Virus record (IMG/VR): IMGVR_UViG_3300007523_000062
Location: 1 to 28,321 of that record
Strand: one strand, 5' to 3'
Length of the DNA: 28,321 bases
Origin: a virus
Within the stretch, counting starts at the first letter, position 1. Every line of letters starts with the position of its first letter. The translations under genes and the position numbers were made by a program. Below the pieces are notes generated by a model. It ran no database searches, was not told the origin of the DNA, and saw only the letters and a program-made list of their open reading frames with translations. Shown here in pieces: positions 1 to 6,313 of the stretch.

Positions 1-2
1 GG

Positions 3-106
3 AAGCAAACTTGGCAAAGACTAGAATGAAAGTATTTAAGCAAACTTGGCAAAGACTAGAATGAAAGTATTTAAGCAAACTTGGCAAAGACTAGAATGAA
101 AGTATT
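3..106. repeat. 35-bp tandem repeat, three copies
   Basis: Three head-to-tail copies of a 35-bp unit begin at 3, 38 and 73. The unit opens with AAGCAAACTTGGCAAAGACT and closes with AGAATGAAAGTATTT. The copies are identical apart from the last base of the third, and there are no spacers. The bases before position 3 do not continue the pattern, so the array seems complete on the left. The period is not a multiple of three and stops occur in the unit on both strands, so it does not encode a repeated peptide. It lies just downstream of the resolvase gene. It could be a regulatory array, a replication or recombination site, or an assembly artefact; the sequence does not decide. Confidence 0.9.
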
Positions 107-133
107 CTAATAACAATAAACATGAGTATATAC

Positions 134-802
134 CTACTTTGAGCCGGGATTTTTTTCTATATATTGAGTTGATGCTTTTATTAATTCAGTAAGAAAAAAA
201 GCGTCAATAAGGTCATCAATTGGCTTTGGTACTTTTTTATTATCATAGCCTATATTGTCTCTACAATATTCTACAAGTGGAATATTATGTGCATATTTAT
301 TATCCAAGAAGAATGGCCATATAGCCTCCTTATTCATATTACCTTTGTTAATGAATTTTTTAATAGTACTTGGAGCAATAGTCAACATATCTACAACTTC
401 AAGTCTCTCTATCATTTGCATCTTTAATATAGCAGCTCCAGCAGCCAAATCAATTATATTATTCGTACCGCCGCTTGAGCCATAGCTTGAGCCTTCGAAC
501 GAAACAATACAAGGGACGTCTGCTCCAGTGATTTCAATAATCATATCTATTATTGTTTTAGAAGTATGTGAATGTCTTAAAACTTTAATCATTTCACTCT
601 TAGAATAATCTGCATTATTAGTCCAGTCCGGTTGATGCACTATTTGAACATTATCTAAGAGATTTAATTCCCCTTGAATTTTTTGTTCTGCCTTCGTGCC
701 AGTTCCCGGCTTAAGGTACCCGATAAAATGATAAAAGTTGCTCTCAGTAAATATACAGATTCCTGGAGAATTGAGAGAAAAATCAATTGAGATGAAGTTC
801 AT
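134..802 (-). CDS. RuvC-like Holliday junction resolvase (RNase H fold)
   Basis: The 222-aa protein has the layout of a RuvC-type nuclease. The first strand carries D7 in ISIDFSLNSPGICIF, a central strand carries E103 in IVSFEGSSYG, and a C-terminal helix carries an acidic cluster, PIDDLIDAF (D196, D197, D200). K148 and nearby lysines precede that helix. This arrangement of one Asp, one Glu and late Asps is the metal-binding set of RuvC/RNase H resolvases, which cut four-way DNA junctions. In a T4-type phage the likely role is to resolve branched replicative DNA before packaging, the job done in T4 by the unrelated gp49. It is the last gene of the leftward run, 11 bases after its neighbour, with the A-rich leader TTAAAAAATAA before ATG. 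Related RNase H-fold nucleases cannot be excluded. Confidence 0.7.
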   Translation of the reverse strand: MNFISIDFSLNSPGICIFTESNFYHFIGYLKPGTGTKAEQKIQGELNLLDNVQIVHQPDWTNNADYSKSEMIKVLRHSHTSKTIIDMIIEITGADVPCIVSFEGSSYGSSGGTNNIIDLAAGAAILKMQMIERLEVVDMLTIAPSTIKKFINKGNMNKEAIWPFFLDNKYAHNIPLVEYCRDNIGYDNKKVPKPIDDLIDAFFLTELIKASTQYIEKNPGSK

Positions 803-813
803 TTATTTTTTAA

Positions 814-1182
814 TTAGACACGAGATCCCAAAGCGCTCCCCAAAGCAGCTCCCACAAGTCGGCTGGTGAGCATTTCGAACATTATACCCGATTGAATTCC
901 TAGAATATTTGCTATGGTTTTACCTATAGTTTTACCAAGTGCAAAACCGACTAGCCCTCCAAATATAGAACCTAAAAGTCCTTCGTTAGTAAGGTCTTCG
1001 TTAAATGCAGAAATATCGTAAGATCCATCACTGTTTCTGTACTTCTTTGAAAATTCCTCTAATGCAGCATCTACCTTAAATTCTAATTCCTCAGTCCATT
1101 CCGATTGAAGTGACTCATTTAGAATTGACATTTCTTCATTGGTAATATTTTGCCCCTCTAAGTATTCTAAAAATGTTTTCAT
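814..1182 (-). CDS. Small protein with capsid-targeting-like N-terminus and glycine-zipper C-terminus
   Basis: The 122-aa protein begins MKTFLEYLEG, close to the T4 capsid-targeting sequence (IPIII begins MKTYQEFIAE). The motif L21-N22-E23 before S24 fits the [L/I]-x-E cleavage rule of the T4 prohead protease. Residues 24-66 are acidic and probably helical. The C-terminus is hydrophobic and glycine-rich: residues 68-95 include GSIFGGLVGFALGKTIGKTI and residues 109-121 include LVGAALGSALGS, spacing typical of glycine zippers that pack in membranes. I infer a head-internal protein whose mature part could enter the host membrane during DNA entry. The alternative is a small membrane protein such as a lysis or superinfection factor. 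It starts 2 bases after the 97-aa gene, which shares the same N-terminal signature. Confidence 0.55.
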   Translation of the reverse strand: MKTFLEYLEGQNITNEEMSILNESLQSEWTEELEFKVDAALEEFSKKYRNSDGSYDISAFNEDLTNEGLLGSIFGGLVGFALGKTIGKTIANILGIQSGIMFEMLTSRLVGAALGSALGSRV

Positions 1183-1184
1183 AA

Positions 1185-1478
1185 TTATTTAATTTCTTTT
1201 GATATGTTTTCGACTAATTGCCATACGTCTATTTCAAAAACAATACCCGCCCCTTGATTTCCTAATCTAAACACAAATGCATCCTTTAAAGCTTTAATAT
1301 TGTTAATTCTATTAAGTATAAATTCAGCCATTTGATTTTTTGAATGAGAATCAAACGTCTTTGCGTCAGGAATAAAGGAAATGTACATCACCCCATTATT
1401 ATTATAATGAGTAATTGTAAACGTAAAGCCCTTTGAACTTAATTTAGCCTCGTTTATAAATGTATTAAATGTTTTCAT
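1185..1478 (-). CDS. Small protein with T4-like capsid-targeting N-terminus
   Basis: The 97-aa protein begins MKTFNTFINEAKLSSKG. This nearly matches the T4 internal-protein targeting peptide (MKTYQEFIAEA), including the position of I8-N9-E10 before A11, where T4 gp21 would cut. After the predicted cut the remaining 87 residues look like a small alpha/beta domain with alternating strands and one helix (about residues 46-67). I recognise no known fold or function. By analogy with T4 internal proteins it may be packaged with the DNA and delivered to the host, but it could equally be a scaffold or core component. The start is supported by the leader GATATATAATTAAATAAA directly before ATG. Confidence 0.55.
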   Translation of the reverse strand: MKTFNTFINEAKLSSKGFTFTITHYNNNGVMYISFIPDAKTFDSHSKNQMAEFILNRINNIKALKDAFVFRLGNQGAGIVFEIDVWQLVENISKEIK

Positions 1479-1496
1479 TTTATTTAATTATATATC
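1479..1496 (-). promoter_or_regulatory. Candidate late promoter/leader motif GATATATAATTAAATAAA
   Basis: On the minus strand the 18 bases immediately before the ATG of the 97-aa gene read GATATATAATTAAATAAA. Very similar sequences lie upstream of the genes starting at 13014 and 26722, at different distances from the start codon. That favours a promoter over a purely translational signal. Here it abuts the ATG and overlaps the stop of the preceding gene. Confidence 0.4.
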
Positions 1497-1497
1497 T

Positions 1498-2049
1498 TTA
1501 GTCAATTTCTAGTACAATGTTAAATTTATTATAATAGAAGTTTAAATCAAATGTTGTAAACTCTGCTATGTTTGAACTCATATTTAATTCCAAATCGGAA
1601 ATTGAGTTTAAAATAGGTTTTTCAAATACTGCACTCATTATATGTATACCCTCTGCATCCATTATCTGTAATTTAACATCATTGATATATGGTTCTTTTA
1701 CGCCCTTCGAATAATAATACAAGAGAGTATCTTGCATAATCCAATAATTAATTAAACCATCTAATAATTGCATCGTAACTTTAAACTGCCTTTCAATAGT
1801 GTTTTGAATAGGTATTGAACCCCTATGATATGTTAAAGTACCATCATTTGGTGCAACTTCAATTGGATCAAACGATATTCCAGGAAGACCAACGCCTTGG
1901 ATTGAATAATTTATAAAATCAATTGGTTCTGTAATTAAATTACCTGGCATTCTGTTCAAATATTTTCTATATTTGTCAGCGACGTCCTTCGGTATAAATG
2001 TTCTTGGAAACTTAAAATTAAATAAGTTGTTTCTGCTGTTTAAAATCAT
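1498..2049 (-). CDS. Probable tail-tube-fold protein (gp19/gp54-like)
   Basis: The 183-aa protein is close to the length of T4 tail tube protein gp19 (163 aa). It shows the beta-rich pattern of tube-fold proteins: an N-terminal region with NYSIQGVGLPGISFDPIEV (about 47-65), a strand with basic residues before a helix (QFKVTMQLLDGLINYWIMQD, about 88-107), then strands KLQIMDAEGIHIMSAVFEKP and a C-terminal strand FTTFDLNFYYNKF. The helix with Trp followed by long strands resembles the tube monomer's central helix. I infer a tail tube or tube-initiating baseplate protein. The assignment rests on pattern, not a signature motif. It lies 1 base after the 696-aa structural gene. Confidence 0.45.
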   Translation of the reverse strand: MILNSRNNLFNFKFPRTFIPKDVADKYRKYLNRMPGNLITEPIDFINYSIQGVGLPGISFDPIEVAPNDGTLTYHRGSIPIQNTIERQFKVTMQLLDGLINYWIMQDTLLYYYSKGVKEPYINDVKLQIMDAEGIHIMSAVFEKPILNSISDLELNMSSNIAEFTTFDLNFYYNKFNIVLEID

Positions 2050-2050
2050 T

Positions 2051-4141
2051 TTAAATAATGTTTACATTTCCGTAGTACAATAGAGATTCGGTACTTCCAT
2101 TTTTGATGTTAATATAAAATCTATCAGCATTTAAGTTAGTATCGCTTTGATCAAATCTAACTGCTACGGATTTTGGAACCTTAAAGAAAACTTCTCCACC
2201 TCCTAAATCAACTCCCGGAAAGCTAGGGTCATGAGATACACGTTGTTCGATGTTACCACTCTTAATAATAAGAACTAAATCATCGACGTTAACAAGGCTT
2301 ATGCTCTTCATTGAATCTCCAGATGGTTGAGCGATTTTAAATTTAATGTAATTGTCTGAAACCTTAGATAGTAATATCGTTCCTTCTCCTTCATTTTTGT
2401 AATCCATGGACGTAATGTCATTTACTTCAGATCCACTTGTAGTGACTGATGTATTTCCAGCCATTATTCTATATGTGTCTAAAGCAACCTGAACATATTT
2501 TGTTTCTCCAACAGTAGGTCTAATTGAATTTACAAACTGATTTAATTCTCTATTAATACTAGTATTTGGCAAGGTGTTATAAACAACAGTCGGAGCAAAT
2601 CTAGAATTTAAGTTTAATTTTAATAATTTCTTCCCATATTTCTTAGGTTGAGTATAAATCAAGGATGCAGTTTTTATTATTTGAGTATTATCAGTTTCAT
2701 TGTATATTCTAAGATTAACAGTAAGTAAGAAGTTACTCGAAATTGATGAGTTCATAATAACTGGCCTGAATACAATTGCCTCATCGTAATTTGACGTTTG
2801 GGTAAATGTATTATTGAATGTGCTAATATAATTAAGTCCCAATTGTTCTGCAACTTGAACCTCATAAAATAAAGTAATATCATCGCTAGATGTTGAGATT
2901 CTACTAACTATATAATTTTCAAATCCAGCTCTAGATCCATCTTTTGTTCCATATATCTTAAAGTAATCCCCGTCGGTTGCATGCTCCACATTAACCGCGA
3001 TATCGACGAATTCATCTTCTTGTGAAAATGTTAGTGATTTTCCTTCTACTAGATTTATATAATCATATCCACCTATATTTATAACGCTACTGATTAACTT
3101 GAAATCGAACTCATAATTAGCACTTGTTGGTATATCATCAGGGTTTGAAGGGTTTAAGCTAGTTACTCCAAAGAATGTATTTTTAAAATCCATATTTCTT
3201 TCTTCAGAAAACATGTCAACCAATGAAGGTACTTTTATTTCAATGTATTTAGAGTAAGAGGATTCTCCCAAAATGAATGGTACTGGGTTTTGTGTTTCAA
3301 AACTTGAATGGTTTAAATATACAGTTGAATTGAAGTAATTATAAACTCCTGAATTTCTCTTTACTTTAGTTTGAAAAAGAAAGCCATCGTAATTTCTACC
3401 TTTAAACGAATATCCTGTTCTTAGATGTAATCGTATGGTGTCATAGAATACTGCATTGACTATATTGGTAGGAACAGGAACGACTGCTATTACTGAACTG
3501 GTTCCGTCCCACTCTTCAGAATCTAAATAATTTAATGTATTATTTAAAATTGCCATAGTACCAGGGACTGTTGTTGGTATTGCATAATACCTGCCAGATT
3601 CACCTGGTGCAGTTTTTATGTCATTTCCAGTTTGAGAGTCAGGAACTGAATATAAGGAGCTTGCTCTGTTTGAAACTTCAATCTCACCGCCTATAAATGA
3701 AACACCTAATGTGTTCGTATACTCATATGTAAATTTGCCATTAGTCAATGGATTATATGTATAAATGGTACCCTCCAGATTTCCAGTTCCATTTGGTATA
3801 TTAAATCCAGCAAGGTCTAAATTAATGTCATTAATAACTAAGTCACTTAAATCAAATTTGTAAGTATTTCCATTTCTTAGTAATAATAATCTACTAGCAA
3901 ATCCATTGATAACAACATATCCATTTGAAATGGTAACATTGAATTCTACAACATTATCTCCTAATTCATGAATTAAAAATCTAGAAGCACTATCATCATC
4001 TGCAACTGTGTTTAAATATTTAAGTTGACTCCCATTGTTGTCATTTTCAATTTTAACTAATTCAGGATTAGACTGATCATGATAAATAAATTCTAATAAT
4101 ACGTCGTCGTCGATTCTTATGAATCTTGATGATTTTGCCAT
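2051..4141 (-). CDS. Virion structural protein, beta-rich, unrecognised
   Basis: The 696-aa protein begins MAKSSRFIRIDDDVLLEFIY. It has no signal peptide, membrane segment or obvious coiled coil. The sequence alternates short beta strands and Asn/Ser/Thr-rich loops throughout, as in phage fibre, whisker and baseplate-arm proteins, and I see no enzyme motif. The C-terminal part (about 640-696) contains GVDLGGGEVFFKVPKSVAVRF and ends in further strands. Its position between the fibre/spanin-like genes and a tube-like gene supports a virion role. The exact location in the particle cannot be read from the sequence. The leader TTAGAAAAAGA before ATG fits the A-rich starts seen elsewhere. Confidence 0.55.
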   Translation of the reverse strand: MAKSSRFIRIDDDVLLEFIYHDQSNPELVKIENDNNGSQLKYLNTVADDDSASRFLIHELGDNVVEFNVTISNGYVVINGFASRLLLLRNGNTYKFDLSDLVINDINLDLAGFNIPNGTGNLEGTIYTYNPLTNGKFTYEYTNTLGVSFIGGEIEVSNRASSLYSVPDSQTGNDIKTAPGESGRYYAIPTTVPGTMAILNNTLNYLDSEEWDGTSSVIAVVPVPTNIVNAVFYDTIRLHLRTGYSFKGRNYDGFLFQTKVKRNSGVYNYFNSTVYLNHSSFETQNPVPFILGESSYSKYIEIKVPSLVDMFSEERNMDFKNTFFGVTSLNPSNPDDIPTSANYEFDFKLISSVINIGGYDYINLVEGKSLTFSQEDEFVDIAVNVEHATDGDYFKIYGTKDGSRAGFENYIVSRISTSSDDITLFYEVQVAEQLGLNYISTFNNTFTQTSNYDEAIVFRPVIMNSSISSNFLLTVNLRIYNETDNTQIIKTASLIYTQPKKYGKKLLKLNLNSRFAPTVVYNTLPNTSINRELNQFVNSIRPTVGETKYVQVALDTYRIMAGNTSVTTSGSEVNDITSMDYKNEGEGTILLSKVSDNYIKFKIAQPSGDSMKSISLVNVDDLVLIIKSGNIEQRVSHDPSFPGVDLGGGEVFFKVPKSVAVRFDQSDTNLNADRFYINIKNGSTESLLYYGNVNII

Positions 4142-4156
4142 TCTTTTTCTAATTTT

Positions 4157-4972
4157 TTAAAATCTAAGCCATTTAGGAGACCATATAAGTCCTATATTAA
4201 TAGAAGGACCTACACTTATAATTTGTTGATTGTTTAAGTTTATTCCATAACCAATTCCCATTCCTAATGACCAACCTGCTTTCTTTTTGTATGCTTGATT
4301 TAATTTATCGTTAACTAAATTGATATTTTCTATGTTTGTAAATTCAACTCCAGGATATGGCGTCGTTATTTTTAATTTTTTAAATCCATCATCATCAACG
4401 ATTGCAGCTTTAAGCTGTATTCCTTGTTCGAAATTAAATTTACTTTTAACTATTCTGATTTCATTATTATTTGTATTTCTTAAAATATCAACAGTTCCAT
4501 TAAACTTCCTCCAATTATATCTATCCCATTTTTTCTCATCATTAAATGTAAGAGTTGCGGTTGAATCGGTATGATTCACAACAATTCCGCCTGAATTAAT
4601 AATAGAATCTTTTATTCGAAGTTCTGCTGATAGTAGGGAATTAATGCCCTTAAGATTTGTATTGAGATTTAAAGAATTTACATAATCTTTAATAACTTTT
4701 TTATTCGTTTCAGTTAAAGTTCTAATGTCATATTCATATGATAATTTTTTAGCTACTAGTACTCCGTTTTTATTTCTTTCGAACCTAATAGTATCTTTCG
4801 ATGCATTGATATTATTAATGTTTCTAGTAGATATTATATTGTTGTTAGATATCTCGCGTTTTAGTGTTTCGTTTTTGTTACATTGCATCAATAGCAATAA
4901 TATTAATACACCTCCAATTATGAATGAAAGAGTACTGCGAGTTGTTGGTATATATTTTAAAATATGTATCAT
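4157..4972 (-). CDS. Single-pass membrane protein, possibly spanin-like
   Basis: The 271-aa protein has one N-terminal membrane segment at about 15-30 (LSFIIGGVLILLLLMQ) after a short basic stretch, followed by C31. LLMQC resembles a lipobox but has Gln before Cys rather than Gly or Ala, so lipidation is doubtful. The next ~100 residues are polar and probably helical, with N- and K-rich stretches (31-125). Residues 135-210 look beta-rich. The C-terminus (231-271, including GWSLGMGIGYGINL and SVGPSINIGLIW) has alternating aromatic/glycine strands like an outer-membrane beta hairpin and ends in Phe. An inner-membrane anchor, periplasmic rod and outer-membrane-like tail together suggest a unimolecular spanin that fuses the host membranes at lysis. 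A membrane-anchored virion factor is the alternative. Confidence 0.4.
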   Translation of the reverse strand: MIHILKYIPTTRSTLSFIIGGVLILLLLMQCNKNETLKREISNNNIISTRNINNINASKDTIRFERNKNGVLVAKKLSYEYDIRTLTETNKKVIKDYVNSLNLNTNLKGINSLLSAELRIKDSIINSGGIVVNHTDSTATLTFNDEKKWDRYNWRKFNGTVDILRNTNNNEIRIVKSKFNFEQGIQLKAAIVDDDGFKKLKITTPYPGVEFTNIENINLVNDKLNQAYKKKAGWSLGMGIGYGINLNNQQIISVGPSINIGLIWSPKWLRF

Positions 4973-4983
4973 GATAAAAATTG

Positions 4984-4996
4984 ATTTAATTATATT
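4984..4996 (-). promoter_or_regulatory. Leader motif AATATAATTAAAT
   Basis: This A/T motif lies on the minus strand within the 30-base gap before the membrane-protein gene. It shares TATAATTAAA with the motifs at 1479 and 13023. It sits 11 bases from the ATG. Given the overall A/T richness this single instance is weak. Confidence 0.25.
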
Positions 4997-5002
4997 AATT
5001 AT

Positions 5003-6295
5003 TTATGGCGTGGATTGTCCTGTTCCTAAGTCAGTCCAATATAAATCAGCATATCCCAAATAGATAATTTGAGGTAGTCTTTTTATTTGAAAAGATGTTC
5101 CAATGCTTCCTCCCACTATATTAATATCTGATGTTGTGATGGTTGATGTTATGTTATATACCCCTCCAACTTCAGGAAATGCTGCCATATCAATGTCAGA
5201 TCCACCTATTATATTTATAGTATCGTTGTCAATTTCAACAAAACCTTGGCTTGTTAACTCTGTAGATATTGGATTGTCTTCTATTAAATATGAGAATGAA
5301 TTCAAGTCCTCCGTTTGGTTCGAACTAGACATATTTTTCCAATCCTTACCATTACATATATACCACCCTAAATAATTTCCAATTCCTGCGCCAATTCGTA
5401 TTTCTATTGGAGAATCAGGGTCACCTGCTGTTTCTATTATCTGTGAGTTTATAAAATTAGAATTGTCTCCGAATATAGATGGAAGCATTGAAATAATAGT
5501 TCCATGTGCAATAGTAGCTCCTCCTATTTCATTTAGTGTTTTAAATCCTACTAATCCAGTTGCATCTAAGGCAACCGCTATCTTATTAATATCGGCTCCT
5601 GCATTATGGATAATCAATTGTTCATTAACAATTACAGGAGAATTAAATTCAGTGTTTACATTAAATATAACACCGCTATCTTCTATTGTAAATAGTGAAT
5701 CACCCGATATATTAGATTTAAACAAATGTCGAGTGGCTTTAGTAATAAAACTTGAATTTACAGGGTTAACGAATTCCATTGAAAAAACATGAGAACCGCC
5801 TACTACATTTGTCATTATAAAGTCAAACCCATTATCTAATACATCTGTAGTTGTAAATCTTAAATTAGATCTAAAATTGTTTTTCCTATTAATGATCCAT
5901 TGATATGGAGATAAATTGTCAACATCTGATAATGGTACAGGAATTCCATATACACTGTCATCAGTTGAAATAAACCCAATACTAATAACGGGGGCATTTC
6001 CCGAAATATGTCTCGGAAATAAAGTATTCCCGCTTAATCCTCCTAAGCTTCCATTCGCTATAATCCAGTGACTAGGTTCAGTATCCCCTGGTTCTCCTTG
6101 TTCTCCTGTTAATCCAATAATTCCAGGTATCCCTATGGGACCTTGTGTTCCTTGTGGTCCAGGTTCTCCATTGTTTCCTGGAGAACCTTGAGGACCTCCA
6201 CCATTAGAAACAATCTGATCAAAGTTATAATTTACTTTATCGAGTTTTACAGTATCACTGTCAGTAACATTTATGTGTTTAAGATTAATTGCCAT
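5003..6295 (-). CDS. Tail fibre protein with collagen-like stalk and tail-collar domain (short paralogue)
   Basis: The 430-aa protein has four visible parts. Residues 1-30 form a docking-type start (TDSD, then NYNFDQI). Residues 34-69 are 12 uninterrupted Gly-X-Y triplets (GPQGSPGNNGEPGPQG and on), a collagen-like trimeric stalk. Residues 75-260 are a beta-rich shaft. Residues 263-345 resemble a tail-collar domain, with AHGTIISM and GWYICNGKDW. The C-terminus ends in IIYLGYADLYWTD. The protein aligns along its length with residues 1-445 of the neighbouring 746-aa fibre, sharing IGFxS, VYxIP, GWYxCNG and IIGG signatures, so the two are paralogues. Such proteins are usually trimeric and bind the cell surface. 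The leader TATAAATATATAATAAAA precedes the ATG. Confidence 0.75.
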   Translation of the reverse strand: MAINLKHINVTDSDTVKLDKVNYNFDQIVSNGGGPQGSPGNNGEPGPQGTQGPIGIPGIIGLTGEQGEPGDTEPSHWIIANGSLGGLSGNTLFPRHISGNAPVISIGFISTDDSVYGIPVPLSDVDNLSPYQWIINRKNNFRSNLRFTTTDVLDNGFDFIMTNVVGGSHVFSMEFVNPVNSSFITKATRHLFKSNISGDSLFTIEDSGVIFNVNTEFNSPVIVNEQLIIHNAGADINKIAVALDATGLVGFKTLNEIGGATIAHGTIISMLPSIFGDNSNFINSQIIETAGDPDSPIEIRIGAGIGNYLGWYICNGKDWKNMSSSNQTEDLNSFSYLIEDNPISTELTSQGFVEIDNDTINIIGGSDIDMAAFPEVGGVYNITSTITTSDINIVGGSIGTSFQIKRLPQIIYLGYADLYWTDLGTGQSTP

Positions 6296-6313
6296 TTTTA
6301 TTATATATTTATA
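6296..6313 (-). promoter_or_regulatory. T4-late-promoter-like TATAAATA before the short fibre gene
   Basis: On the minus strand the gap before the 430-aa fibre gene contains TATAAATA (6306-6313), identical to the T4 late-promoter core, followed by TATAATAAAA and ATG. In a sequence this A/T-rich an eight-base match can arise by chance. If real, transcription would begin only a few bases before the ATG. Confidence 0.3.

Noticed and set aside
3-106. CRISPR array
   Set aside because: The 35-bp copies are directly adjacent with no spacers, and no cas gene is visible.
4878-4886. Lipobox (LLMQC) in the 271-aa membrane protein
   Set aside because: Gln occupies the position before Cys where Gly, Ala or Ser is expected, so I do not call it a lipoprotein.
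4725-5063. Plus-strand open frame of 112 codons
   Set aside because: It overlaps two well-supported minus-strand genes, has no A-rich leader and shows no protein-like pattern. The same applies to the other plus-strand open frames.
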